From the NCBI GenBank assembly GCA_003151825.1, contig PLYO01000022.1, positions 16,496-80,495 of the forward strand: a stretch of 64,000 nucleotides of DNA. The letters run 5' to 3'. The notes beneath the pieces were generated by a model. The model was not told the DNA's origin. It did not search any database and worked only from the letters and a program-made list of their open reading frames with translations. Below, in pieces: positions 18,785-29,500 of the stretch (positions are counted from its first letter, which is position 1; every line of letters begins with the position of its first letter). This DNA is from Ignavibacteriota bacterium. Lineage in GTDB: Bacteria > Bacteroidota > Ignavibacteria > Palsa-1295. The position numbers were made by a program, and so were the translations under genes.

Positions 18785-19635
18785 GGCGTGTCCGCTTGTG
18801 AGCGTTGGTCTTCCGCGTGTTTCCATCGTTTGTGCTGCCAGAGCCAGAACTCCGGCCGTTCGCGTATAGCCTCTTCCAGCATGGCCGTATGGCGCGCGGT
18901 CAACTCGCGCACGGTCTGGGGATTGGTTTCCACGAGATCGTCGAACGGAACGTTATGAAACCGGCAGCGGTATCCCCAGCGGGTGCGTTCATACGGTTGA
19001 AGAAAAAGAATGGGCGCGCGCGATGCGAGCGCGAGCCGTGCCGTGCCTTCGAGCGTGGGAACCGGGATGCCAAAAAAAGGCACGCGCACGTCTTCGGCGG
19101 ATGCGGCCTGATCGCCAAGGATGGCGAGCAACTCACCGTTCCGGAGCGCGCGGAAGATCGCGCGAACATTTCCGGCGTCGAGCATCCGGTTGCCGAAGCG
19201 CGTCCGCATCCGCATGAGAAATTGCTCGGCCTTGCGTGATCGCTGGTTTTTGATGATGACGTCGAGCGGCTTTTTTACGCGCAATCCGCATCCGAGCGCA
19301 AGCCACTCCCAATTTCCGATATGGCCGGAAAGGAGGATTGCTCCGGATGGCAAGATCGTCCCATTCACTCCGGAAAGCAATGGAAGAAATTCCGCGAGGT
19401 TTACGATCTCGAGTCCCCGTTCGATTGCCGCTTTGCTCGCACATCGAAGAAAAAGAAATTCGAAGAACACCGTGCCGAGCGATGCGTAACTTTTTGCCGC
19501 AGTGCACCTGCGTTTGGCGGAAGTCCATTCGGGAAAGGCCCGCGCGAGATTATCCAGCGTGACGCGCGAGCGGATGCCGGCATAAAAAGCAAGCCGCCCT
19601 AATGCACCGCCCACAAACCTTAGCAGCCACAGCAT
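18781..19635 (-). CDS. LpxL/HtrB-like lysophospholipid acyltransferase
   Basis: A 284-residue inner-membrane acyltransferase. The catalytic HX4E motif is LSGHIGNWEW (His about 105, Glu about 110), followed by NQRSRKAEQFLMRMRTRFG, ILGDQAAS and the C-terminal WLWQHKRWKH, all typical of lipid A late acyltransferases. It likely acylates lipid A or a related lipid. ATG 19635 overlaps the stop of the upstream GWxTD gene by one base (TGATG) and its stop overlaps the glycosyltransferase start, forming a tight three-gene envelope operon. Confidence 0.9.
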   Translation of the reverse strand: MLWLLRFVGGALGRLAFYAGIRSRVTLDNLARAFPEWTSAKRRCTAAKSYASLGTVFFEFLFLRCASKAAIERGLEIVNLAEFLPLLSGVNGTILPSGAILLSGHIGNWEWLALGCGLRVKKPLDVIIKNQRSRKAEQFLMRMRTRFGNRMLDAGNVRAIFRALRNGELLAILGDQAASAEDVRVPFFGIPVPTLEGTARLALASRAPILFLQPYERTRWGYRCRFHNVPFDDLVETNPQTVRELTARHTAMLEEAIRERPEFWLWQHKRWKHAEDQRSQADTP

Positions 19636-21101
19636 CAGTGCGCGAGACGCAGCGCCTCGTTGGTCATCCAATTGGGATCGTAACTTTCACCGATGACATT
19701 CGCGCTCACGAGCGAATAATTTCCGCCACCCATGCGATCGACGAAATCGAATTCTGCCCAAGAGCCACTCTGCAAACGAATATTGGGATCCGGATCGTAC
19801 GTCCAGGTGATATATGGCTTATAGCTTGCCTTGAAGGAGACGGTTTGAATCCCCTTGTTGGGCGGTGGGCCATAGGTAATCCAGACTCGGCCCCGTCCTG
19901 TTTTCCAGCCTGGCGTTTTTTGATACGAGAATTGCTTGTTCGCTTGATCGACACGCCGTTTGAAAAGCCGGTACTCGTCGAGCGGGTGCTCGGCATGCAG
20001 CTTGTTGTCCTCGGTACGCCAAAAGGTAAACAAAAATCGCTGTTTCTCATCGAGATTCGTGAGCTTTTTCGCCGCCTTTTGATCGAACTCGCCTGCCCAA
20101 TACATGGATTGGGCAATCGCGTCATCGGCTTCCGGCTCGGTCATGCGGACGAAGTCTGAAGCGGCAAACAATACCGAATCGCTGCCTGCGGAGTTAGACG
20201 GCGGCGGCGGTTCCTCGGAAAGCTGCATCCCGGACGAATAAAAAAATGCCTTTTCCGTTTCGGCCTGAATGGCATCTTCCACTTTCGCCCGGATTCGCAA
20301 TTTATAGGAGTCGCTGGCAAGTCCATCGATGTCGATTCCCAAAAGAACGGGAACTGTTTCTGCGGTCAGCTGCACCTTTTGGATATTCGAAATAAGGGCT
20401 TTGCCCGTGGCGTCAATCACCTCGGTGATAATATCCGCACTCTGCCCTGGACCGATCGAGGACTGAGGCACGTAGAGTTCTGTATAATAAAAGAGCTTAT
20501 CATAATTTTCGCCAAAAATGGCGGAGGGATTCGGGGATACGATAAATCCCGCTTTCTCGAACGGGCCTGGAGTGCCTGTGGACTTTTCCACGGACGAAGC
20601 AAGCTCGATCCCGCTAAAGGAAAATTTCGTGGCGTCCTTATCGGGCAGCGTAATCGGGATCACAATCGTATCGAAACCCTTTTTCCCAAGATTCTCGCCG
20701 CGCTGCCAAATAAACGCTGCCGCCGTTGGCGCGATATAGGGAACGGCAAAGCCCATAGCGCCGAGAAGCTTGTTCGCACCTGCGGAATCGAGCTGACTCT
20801 TGGTGCCAGTAAATCGCACCGTGTCGTGAATATCTTTGCGTTGTGCCACGCTTCCATTTTGCCAGATTTCCACCTTCGATGCGGTGACGGCCGTCCAGGT
20901 AGCGCCTTTTTGCTGGAAGGCAAGCGCGCGCTCGATCACGCCATAATCAAGCTCGATCTCGGCACGCGCAGTGTCGTATCGAAATGCCACGGCGTCCGCT
21001 TCCAGCGGGTTCTGCGATTGTGCGATTCTCGGCGCAAGGAGCGCCATCAGCAGACCGGCCGTCAGGATGACGGTAGGAGAAAAAATAGTTCGGTCGTTCA
21101 T
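19635..21101 (-). CDS. GWxTD domain-containing secreted protein
   Basis: A 488-residue exported protein (signal peptide MNDRTIFSPTVILTAGLL ending AQSQ). The C-terminal third carries the GWxTD-type sequence KTPGWKTGRGRVWITYGPPP, with Gly where the name-giving motif has Asp, followed by a beta-rich end. The N-terminal part contains stretches such as AWQKG-like ERALAFQQKGATWTAVTA found in many GWxTD proteins. GWxTD proteins are widespread in Bacteroidota-related phyla and lack a defined function. It is the first gene of the coupled operon with LpxL and GT9 genes. I prefer ATG 21101 over 21125 because it gives a better signal peptide. Confidence 0.85.
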   Translation of the reverse strand: MNDRTIFSPTVILTAGLLMALLAPRIAQSQNPLEADAVAFRYDTARAEIELDYGVIERALAFQQKGATWTAVTASKVEIWQNGSVAQRKDIHDTVRFTGTKSQLDSAGANKLLGAMGFAVPYIAPTAAAFIWQRGENLGKKGFDTIVIPITLPDKDATKFSFSGIELASSVEKSTGTPGPFEKAGFIVSPNPSAIFGENYDKLFYYTELYVPQSSIGPGQSADIITEVIDATGKALISNIQKVQLTAETVPVLLGIDIDGLASDSYKLRIRAKVEDAIQAETEKAFFYSSGMQLSEEPPPPSNSAGSDSVLFAASDFVRMTEPEADDAIAQSMYWAGEFDQKAAKKLTNLDEKQRFLFTFWRTEDNKLHAEHPLDEYRLFKRRVDQANKQFSYQKTPGWKTGRGRVWITYGPPPNKGIQTVSFKASYKPYITWTYDPDPNIRLQSGSWAEFDFVDRMGGGNYSLVSANVIGESYDPNWMTNEALRLAH

Positions 21102-21257
21102 ATCACGGAATGTAATTATGCTCACCCAGCCATAAGTTGCAGGAGATTCGTTCCGAAGTGAGAGTGGAAAAAAAATTCTCCGTTTTTAGAAAACCCCTTA
21201 AATGACAAGAGCGTCCCCGCAAAAACGGAAACGCCCTGTTCCTGCAAGCCTTGCCGA

Positions 21258-22415
21258 TTATTGGAACGTCCCAGTAATCGTAATGTAATGGATTCCGCCG
21301 AGACTTTTCGTCGTGTTGTAGGCATATTCGATAACTCCGGAAAAATCCTCGCTCTTGTAATGAAATCCCGCTCCGATGCCGAAGCCAAGCTGATCCTGAT
21401 TGAAGGCATATCCCGCGCGAAGCGAGGCCATGTCATTCCATACATATTCGGCACCGAGATTGTACTGCTCCGGCCCATCGGAATGCGTGGAAAAATCGAA
21501 GTCCATATTCAGCTTTTGGTTCTCGGCCTGACCCTGCAATACATCGGTGGCCACGCCGATGCGAAAAATGAGCGGGAGCGGGTAATCCTGCGTGCTCAAA
21601 CCGCCCGAAAGCGAATCGCGGACGGCATTGATATTCGGATTATTCGCAATGAAGTCGAGGCTGTTGCCGGAGAAATTCTGATTCGGTCCCAGATTGGTAA
21701 GGTCCATCGCAATTTTCATGTGATAAAAATCGGTCAGGTATTCCGAACCCGCGTCGAAGGCCATGCCATTGGAGCTCAAGTCCAGAATAGTACTGCGAAG
21801 GTATTTCGCCGTTACTCCAAACGAGAAACGATCCGTGAGCGAGCCGGCAATCGTCCCGGCGAAGGAAAGGTCGTTCGCGTTATAGACGCCGGCATTCGCA
21901 TCCTGCTGAATCGTGGAGTAAGCCAGGTTCCCATAATCCACGAGGGTGAGGGCGAATCCGGCCCGGTACTTGTCGCTCACCGGGAGCGTGACCCCAACAA
22001 AATTCTCCGTGACACCTCCAAACCACAGCGTGGTGGAGGCGCCCACATTGACGCCGGGGAGATTTGCTATGCCGGCCGGATTCCAGTAGAGCGACGAAAT
22101 ATCGTCCGCCAAGGCGGTATAGGCGCCGGCCATGCCTGCGGCGCGCGCGCCTACCCACAGCTTGGTGAATACCGACCCGGAAGCGCCGACATTCGTAAAA
22201 TTGGCGGCCGTGGTGTTCGTGGTTACGCCGCCCTGCTGGGCAAACGCACGCTCTCCCGCCTCGCCGAGCAGAAGCGCGGCAGACATAGCGAACACACGCC
22301 CGCATACGAATACTCGCCGACGGTCGAGGACTCGCCTACGATCGAGGATTAGCGCGCGCTCCGTTGGGGTTTTCCGGCCACGGTACTCATTCATCTTTTG
22401 TATGATCGATTTCAC
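21258..22415 (-). CDS. PorV/PorQ family outer-membrane protein
   Basis: The 385-residue frame has the family opening after its signal: FTKLWVGARAAGMAGAYTALADDISSLYWNPAGIANL, then a series of barrel strands ending YITITGTFQ. PorV is the T9SS outer-membrane shuttle, and relatives are common in this lineage. The N-terminal 45 residues are odd, containing two copies of LDRRRV encoded by a short direct repeat at about 22319-22350, so the true start may be later. It sits downstream of a very large secreted protein and a TonB-dependent receptor on the same strand, which suggests they act together at the surface. Confidence 0.85.
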   Translation of the reverse strand: MKSIIQKMNEYRGRKTPTERALILDRRRVLDRRRVFVCGRVFAMSAALLLGEAGERAFAQQGGVTTNTTAANFTNVGASGSVFTKLWVGARAAGMAGAYTALADDISSLYWNPAGIANLPGVNVGASTTLWFGGVTENFVGVTLPVSDKYRAGFALTLVDYGNLAYSTIQQDANAGVYNANDLSFAGTIAGSLTDRFSFGVTAKYLRSTILDLSSNGMAFDAGSEYLTDFYHMKIAMDLTNLGPNQNFSGNSLDFIANNPNINAVRDSLSGGLSTQDYPLPLIFRIGVATDVLQGQAENQKLNMDFDFSTHSDGPEQYNLGAEYVWNDMASLRAGYAFNQDQLGFGIGAGFHYKSEDFSGVIEYAYNTTKSLGGIHYITITGTFQ

Positions 22416-22467
22416 TCTATTAATAATCGTTTAGTTGGTTATTTTTTGGGATAGCCCCACTATTGGG

Positions 22468-25400
22468 TTATTTGGATAGCCCCACGACCACGCCGAATTT
22501 TGTTGTAATCTCTCCTATTTCAGCTCCGGAATTCGGGTCCTTCGCAATCACTCTCGCAAAGAGTACCTGGCTGCCCACGAGCTGCAGCCCGCTCGTCTGC
22601 AGGTTCCACACTTCGACTGCGGTTTGATCGCTGAGTTGATTGTAATGATAGGTCGTCGTCGTCTGAGCCAGATCATTCGTATCCTGCGTGACCGTCGATT
22701 GATACCCGATGTGCTCGATCGTTTTGACGAGCGTTCCATCGAGAGCATAAATCTCGATGGTGCAGCGCGGCGGAAGGCGTGTAAAGAACAGCTTCGCCTC
22801 ATCCGTGGAAATCTGAGCGAGGTTCGTAGCGATATAGGGATTGGGCACGACCTGCACCTGCGCGAGGATGGAATTGACGTAATTACTCGAATTTAAAAAA
22901 CTCACCGGAGGGCCGCTCTCGGTCTTGATGGAAAACTTCGCACCGGGGAACGGCAGATTTTTCATCAATCCAGTGAACGAAAGCATCACTTTATCGCCCG
23001 GCGCAAAATCTGGAGAATTCGGGCTGGTGTGGCCTGCGCTACCCGCAATCGTATCGCCGGTCGTGCCGGGGTCGGCAATTTCCGGCGCATTGAAGATAAT
23101 CTCCGCGCCGCCCACGCTGAGTTTATGGACGACGACATGGTACGCAGGCGTGCCACCGGCGCCAGGCCCGTTGTCGATGTTGTCATTCCCACCCATCGGA
23201 AAATAATATGGCCCCACGGAGCCACCGCTCGTGGGTCTTAAGCCGCCCGATGGCCCTTGAAGGTTAATTGAAGGAGAGCTGTGCTGAGAAGTGAAATTTG
23301 CCGCATCGGTATAGTGGAACGCCGCCATCTCATACCACCCCGGATTCGGGACGTACATCGTGTCGGGGTCATTACAAAGTGGAAGATACGGAGTGCTCGA
23401 CCCTTTAGCAGTGGCACCGATGTTATGGTAAAAATGATAGTCAAACTCTTCGGTCATATCGGTCGCAGTGTCCTTGACGAGGCGCAAGGTGTCATTCGGA
23501 CATATTGCAGGATCGATGGTTACGGTGATGGGCATAACCCGCGGGTACAGGGTGTCGCCATCGGTGAGAATAATTTGCACCGGACCCGGAGGGCCAATCA
23601 CGTTTCCAAACGTCACCTGATAGGAGGTCTCGCCCAATGCGCCGAGGAAGGAGGGCCGCGTTGCGTCCGTATCGGTTGGCAGATTATAGATGCTCTGGTT
23701 GGCGACACCATCCAAATTATTATTTGTGCGTTCCGAGAGCCGAAGGATACCCGTTGTCGTGCTGAGCGTTGGATTGTTCGGTCCGGGTATCACGGTTACG
23801 GAATTCAACCGGTACGGCGTGCCCAATTGCTCGAGGTTTACGTCGGCAAGGACGCTGAACGCATGATCGATGGTCTGATTCGGCGCGAAGGCCGGATTGT
23901 CGGTTGTAAATTGCGCGACAATAATGGAATCCGGCTGCGACGAACCTCCCTCGACGAGGGTCGTGCCAGGCTGAATAAGGAGCGGGAAGGAATACCCTGT
24001 GGTATTATTCGCCGGATTCTGGAGATTGGCATACGTGTTCCGCACACTGTCCTGCGAGAGCTTCGTATCCGTCACATCGACATGGAAAATAAGCGGACTT
24101 TGGGCGAGAAACGCATCGTTATCTTCCGTCCATTGGGGCTGGAAGCTCACATTGATCGTGTCGTTGGTAAAGAGTTTGGCGAAAATTCCCGTATCGGCAA
24201 TATTGAGCCGGACGTCCACTACCCCACCCAATTTGGGATTACCGCTTCCCGCCTGGCAATTGCCCGCGATGTTCGTACTCGTGTCGGCATTAAAGGGTAC
24301 GAGGAAGGCGGGCTTGTTCGGAGTCCCCGGGACAAAGTTCTTTGGCGGCACGATCGCTGTATAAAGCGGGCCGACCTTATTGAGCGAATCGTACTCGCTA
24401 AAAGCAATGACGTAATAATAATACGTCACATTATTATTTAACCCCTCCGCTGACGTGAGGACCCCGGTGTGGGTATCGTCGCCAACATCGAGATAGTTAT
24501 GCGGGATGGGATTCGGCACGGTGTTCGTGCGCTTGTAATGCAGGTGATTGAAATGGCCGCTGGCATCGAAAACGGAATCGGTGGTGAAATTATAGAGCTG
24601 CCACTGGCCGAGCATGACGTCCGGGTTGTTGCCGTCGGGCCGGATGGTGCTGTCATGGTCCGAACGCGTCGAACGCCAGAGCTGATAGCCCATAAAGGAA
24701 AGCGTCGTATCCGGCAGGAGCGAAGCGGCGACGAGCAGTTTGGGATGCGTTATCTCCGCCGCCGTATCCCAATGCACGAGTACGGCTTTGTCTAAAGCGG
24801 TCGTGCTGACCTGCGGAATGTTTGGCGAGGTTGGCGAAAGAAAATGGTTGCAGGAGCAATTCCACCCGGTTGTATCTGGTTTCGGTGGCGTACCGGTATC
24901 CACGACGACTGCGGTGGAATCGATCTCGCCAAACACTTCGTGCGCAAAATCCGTCAGGAGCAGCACTGCGGCGAAATTCTTTTCGTAGCTCTTGTTATCG
25001 ACCTGCGCGATTGTAATGGCAACTATGGTTTCCACCGATTGTCCGGGCTGCCCGGGTTTTCCGGGCAGCAAGGTAAAGGGCCCTGTGGCCATGAGCAGGC
25101 GCTGATCGTAATAGACCCCATTGAATAAGTCCTTCTCGCCCGAGGAGACGAAATTATAGCGCAGATCCTCGGTCGATGGATCATTCAGGATGGTCCAATC
25201 CTTGAACGTGGTAAGCCCAAGCTGGTTTTTCTGGAACAGGCTGTTCGCGCAATATCCATGTAGGGCGGCGCTGTCGTCGTTTGCGATAATATTGCCGGCC
25301 GAATCTTTCACAGGGCTTTCGAGGAAGCTAAAGCCAATCCATCCGTATTGCTGCCCGTTGGGCGGCTGGCCATAATTACGCCATTGGACACCCATGTTGA

Positions 25401-26514
25401 GCTTTGTAAGGTCGGAGCGGTATGGCTCGCGCAGTTGCGAGGTATCCACTGGGTTCAAGCAATTGATGATCGGGAGCAAACTGGAGTTCACGTAGCTATT
25501 GCCATCTTGCTGCGCCGCGCCGGATGCCGCGTCATCGAGATCGGGATCGTAGGCTGGCGCCATATAGCAATCAATGAGCGTGTCACCCGCTCCGGACCCC
25601 AACTCACTGGAATTGTTCGTCACTTTGTGGCGCTCGAAAATCATATCGCGATAGCGTCCGAAGCTCCAGGAATAAATTTCCTCCTGAATATCGATGCCGA
25701 ACGGATACCCGGTTCCCTGACGGAATTCCGGATTGTTCGAGGGATCCTGATCGGAGTAAAAATTGACGATGTCTTCTTCGGAAGTAAGGGCCGGTTTCGG
25801 AACTTTGCCGTTTGCGAGCGGCGTATTGGACCCTGAGAGTTGGGATAAGGATTTGCGCGTTCCAACGTCGGAGACATAATCGCCGAAGTAATAATTACGG
25901 TTTAGCGTCTTGGTGGCGCTGGTGTCCCAGAGCGGCCAATAAGAATCCTGGTTGGGCACGACAGAGGACGATCCCGGGATGTATTTCCCCGAAGTTTTGT
26001 CATACCGCGGCCCGACGTAGGAGATATATTTTGCCGAAGGAGTTGACCCATCGCTGCCGGTCGTGAGTCCGACCTGACTTGCTTCGCCTTCCATGTACCA
26101 TCCCGCGCCCGAGTTTGGGTTATATCCAAGCTCGCAAAGCTTATGGGGTTTTCCCTGAAGGTCCTTTTCGGTTGCGAACCACAGCCCTCCGCCAAAAATG
26201 TAGCTGTCGCCCGAGCCGCGAGGCCAAAAGCAGCCTTCTCCGAGACCGCCGCTGTTGAAATCAACGCCGCGGTTCGTATAATAGAATTCGATGTTGCTAT
26301 AGACGTTCAATTGCCGAAGGAACGCCTGGATTTGCTCGCCGGATTGTTTGCCGTTCTTCGCGGACGGACGAGCCGTGGCGGGCCGGGAAGCGGCCGAAAC
26401 CAAAAGTGCCATGGCCATGAAGGAAAGCGCCCATCCAAACATGCGCGAGCGAACAACGTGAATGCGCGGGCGAACTACGCGGAACGAGCGCCCTGTGGAA
26501 AATAAAGTAATCAT
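22468..26514 (-). CDS. Very large secreted surface protein
   Basis: A 1348-residue exported protein: basic N-terminus, hydrophobic FGWALSFMAMALLVSAA and a cleavage region near ATARPS. The first third (FYYTNRGVDFNSGGLGEGCFWPRG, FGGGLWFATEKD, WSFGRYRDMIFERHKVTNNS) resembles large uncharacterised proteins of Ignavibacteria and relatives. Later parts include a fibronectin-like stretch (VLVHWDTAAE) and a C-terminal segment VVPNPYIATN with FTRLPPRCTIEIYALDGTLVKTI, similar in form to T9SS tails. It lies between the PorV-like gene and the TonB receptor gene, with 43 bases to the latter. Probably a T9SS substrate; molecular role unknown. Confidence 0.75.
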   Translation of the reverse strand: MITLFSTGRSFRVVRPRIHVVRSRMFGWALSFMAMALLVSAASRPATARPSAKNGKQSGEQIQAFLRQLNVYSNIEFYYTNRGVDFNSGGLGEGCFWPRGSGDSYIFGGGLWFATEKDLQGKPHKLCELGYNPNSGAGWYMEGEASQVGLTTGSDGSTPSAKYISYVGPRYDKTSGKYIPGSSSVVPNQDSYWPLWDTSATKTLNRNYYFGDYVSDVGTRKSLSQLSGSNTPLANGKVPKPALTSEEDIVNFYSDQDPSNNPEFRQGTGYPFGIDIQEEIYSWSFGRYRDMIFERHKVTNNSSELGSGAGDTLIDCYMAPAYDPDLDDAASGAAQQDGNSYVNSSLLPIINCLNPVDTSQLREPYRSDLTKLNMGVQWRNYGQPPNGQQYGWIGFSFLESPVKDSAGNIIANDDSAALHGYCANSLFQKNQLGLTTFKDWTILNDPSTEDLRYNFVSSGEKDLFNGVYYDQRLLMATGPFTLLPGKPGQPGQSVETIVAITIAQVDNKSYEKNFAAVLLLTDFAHEVFGEIDSTAVVVDTGTPPKPDTTGWNCSCNHFLSPTSPNIPQVSTTALDKAVLVHWDTAAEITHPKLLVAASLLPDTTLSFMGYQLWRSTRSDHDSTIRPDGNNPDVMLGQWQLYNFTTDSVFDASGHFNHLHYKRTNTVPNPIPHNYLDVGDDTHTGVLTSAEGLNNNVTYYYYVIAFSEYDSLNKVGPLYTAIVPPKNFVPGTPNKPAFLVPFNADTSTNIAGNCQAGSGNPKLGGVVDVRLNIADTGIFAKLFTNDTINVSFQPQWTEDNDAFLAQSPLIFHVDVTDTKLSQDSVRNTYANLQNPANNTTGYSFPLLIQPGTTLVEGGSSQPDSIIVAQFTTDNPAFAPNQTIDHAFSVLADVNLEQLGTPYRLNSVTVIPGPNNPTLSTTTGILRLSERTNNNLDGVANQSIYNLPTDTDATRPSFLGALGETSYQVTFGNVIGPPGPVQIILTDGDTLYPRVMPITVTIDPAICPNDTLRLVKDTATDMTEEFDYHFYHNIGATAKGSSTPYLPLCNDPDTMYVPNPGWYEMAAFHYTDAANFTSQHSSPSINLQGPSGGLRPTSGGSVGPYYFPMGGNDNIDNGPGAGGTPAYHVVVHKLSVGGAEIIFNAPEIADPGTTGDTIAGSAGHTSPNSPDFAPGDKVMLSFTGLMKNLPFPGAKFSIKTESGPPVSFLNSSNYVNSILAQVQVVPNPYIATNLAQISTDEAKLFFTRLPPRCTIEIYALDGTLVKTIEHIGYQSTVTQDTNDLAQTTTTYHYNQLSDQTAVEVWNLQTSGLQLVGSQVLFARVIAKDPNSGAEIGEITTKFGVVVGLSK

Positions 26515-26557
26515 GCTTCGTGCTAAAAAAATTATTTCAAAAAGGTCAAAACGACCG

Positions 26558-29500
26558 TTAGAATCGGAGAGTGAAGTTCAAATAGACTCGACGCGGCACC
26601 TGATACCATATATTCCGATTGAAATAATCGTTGCGGTATTGCGTATAGGCGATTTGCTGCTCGGCCACGCTTACGCGACCATCGTGGTTCAAATCGATGC
26701 GTGGGTTGTAATAAAGATTACCGAGCGCGTCGATCTGTCCGCCGAGGCTGTTGGTCGGGTTGTTAAAATATTCGGTGCTGGAGGGCAGCGTGTTCCCAAG
26801 TCCATCGTTATTGCCCTGGCCGGTCGCAGCATAGACATAGAGCGGCGTGGTCCGGTTGAACACGTTAGTCACTTCGAGCTGCAAGTCGAGAAAGAGCTTG
26901 CTCATGCTCGGGCCAAAGAGATCCTCGAACGGAATGGTACGCGTAAGTGTGGCGTCGGTCTCGAAATAATCCGGCTCCCGGTCGCCATCGGTCGGGCCGA
27001 TTTGCGCGCCCTTGAGATTGACGGCGGTATAAGGCGTCCCCGTGTAATACACGGTCGTGGTAGATAACGAGAACCATTCGAGCAATTTTTGGCCAAAAAT
27101 CGTGGGACCCTCGCCCTTGTTATAATTGAGGTTAAACAGGAAGTTCATCACGTTGGTCTTGTCGTAACTTAAGGGAAAAGGCGTGAGCGGCAATACGGCC
27201 TGAACTGAGTTCGGATCCTGGTTGATGAGCGCGCTATAGGCGGACGTGGCCGAATTAGAAGTTCCCATGGCCGCCCCGTAAGTGTAATTCAGTTTCATGG
27301 AATAATTGTCGGACATGCGCTTTTCCGCGACGAGTTCGATCGACCGATCCGTCCCATACTGGTCATTGGAATAAACCGTGTAGCCAATGGGAAGCAGTGG
27401 GCTTGAAATCAGTTCCAGACCATCCTCATTGCGAAGGTCTTTATAAATGCCCGTAATACTAAAGGCGAAAATATCCGAAAGCTGTGTGCTGAAACCGACA
27501 TCGACTTCCTTGGTTTTTTCAGCCTGGAGTCCGGCCTGCCCGATGATTTGATTTCCTCGAGCGAGTACCTGCGCAATTGCAGTGAGATTTCCGCCGGCGG
27601 TATTCGTGAGCACATCATTGAGATTCGGCTCCTTGAAGTACCAATTGTAGCCGAAGTTAAAGGTCGTTTGGTCCGTAACGGCGTACGTAATGGCGAGCCG
27701 TGGCGAGAGCTGTGTCTGAAGTTTGGTGGGAGTAAGCGCGTATCCCGGTGCCGTGAGTCCATTCGCGCCGACGCCGAGCGGATTGTAAAGATCGGGAATC
27801 TGATTGGCGTCCGGCTGATACATATCGAAGCGCAGTCCGGGCGCGAAGGTGATGTCGCTGAACTCCATCTTGTCCGTGAAATAAACCGCGCCGGTGTATG
27901 GATGAACGAGAAACGAGTCCTTGAACGGATTGGCGTCCCAGGGAAGCTGGTCGTTGTACTTATAGATCGACATGATGTTCGACTCGAAGCCGCCATTCAG
28001 GAAATGCGAGCCGACCTGGATCGAATAATTACCACTGAATTGTGCCTGGCCCGTATTTTCAATATCAAACCCGCCCTGCTCGTTTCCGACAACATTGAAA
28101 AGCCCTACAATACCATACGCGTTCGCGCTGGAAGCGTTGATCGCCGGACCTTCGATATGGCCGGTAAAAGGGTTGAGTCCTGGAACTTGTGAGGAGTATG
28201 GCTGCGTGGGGTTTGCCGGATCGGGGATTTGCCTGTTTACGGGCGTATAAATATCTATAATGCCATCGGGCTTAGCGGTAAGACTACCGTCCGGATTTAT
28301 GGTGTAATTATCGGCGATGGACAAAAATTGCGGCTCGTGTAATGCATTGACGGGTTGTGTTACATCGTATAACCCGGATTGAATATCGTAAAGGCTATAG
28401 GCACCCGTGAACTCGATGACGCCGTCCCCGATTTGGCCGCGGCCTGTGATAGAATAAACGTCGTTCGTCCATTCCGTGGCCGGATAATAATAGTTGGGTT
28501 CATATTGCGTCCCTCCGTTCGTTGTCCCTGGCACGCCAGCGCCATTACCCAAGCGCGATTGCGCATTCACGGCAGCATTAGCCTGAATGGACAATCCAAA
28601 GGCGTCGAACGAAAGCTTGCCGGTCGCCGTGCGGCTATATTGCTCCATGTCCGGCAACGATCCGAGATTATTCCCGAGCGGATCGATAACACCAAGCCCC
28701 TGATTCTGGAATCCCTGCCCGTTGGTGCCACCGGCGACATCGGTAAAGACATTATAATTACTAAAGGAATTGAGGCGGCCCGTAATATAAAATTTGACGT
28801 CCTGGGTAAACAGCGGGCCGCCAAGCGCAAACTCATAAATTTGATCCCCCGCCGGCATTTGCTTGAAGCCATTTGAATTCGAGCCAAACAGCGAAGGCAC
28901 TTCCGTACGGTAATGCGCCTGGAAATCGAGATCGGTGCCGCCGGCGCGCGTCTGCGTGTTGATCTCGCCGCCGGTAAATCCTCCTTTGGACGCATCGGCG
29001 GAGCCGGTAACGACATCGATCTCTGAAATAGCCAAGCGTGAAAGACCGCTCTGCAGCGAGCTGGCCGTGCCCGTGAGCGGGTCCGTAATCTCGACTCCAT
29101 TCAGACGAATGGAGTTCGAAGTCCCGCGGCTACCATGAAAACTGATGCCGCCGTTGGCATTATCCTGCACCGCGCCGGGCGTAAGCATGATGACATCCTG
29201 GATGCGCTGGCGCCCCGGCATACTCGCAAACTCCGAAGCCGAGAACTTCGACGAAATATCGGTCTTGGTCTTTTCGACAAGCGGCGCCTGCGCCACGATG
29301 TTGACGACCACGCCGCCCTTGACTCCGAGCTTGTAATTCAATCCGGTCGTGATATCGGATTGTACCTTCACGTGATAGATGGTGTCCGGCTCGTACCCGG
29401 CATACTTCGCAACCACCGAGTAATTCTCGTCCGGGGGGACGTTGATGATGGTAGCGACGCCATTATCCTTGGAAAACGCGCCCAATCGGTTTTGAACGAT

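Noticed and set aside
23281..24441. Plus-strand open frame of 386 codons, and similar frames at 21261-22352 and 27548-28192
   Set aside because: All are antisense to well-supported exported or TonB-type proteins and have no recognisable features.
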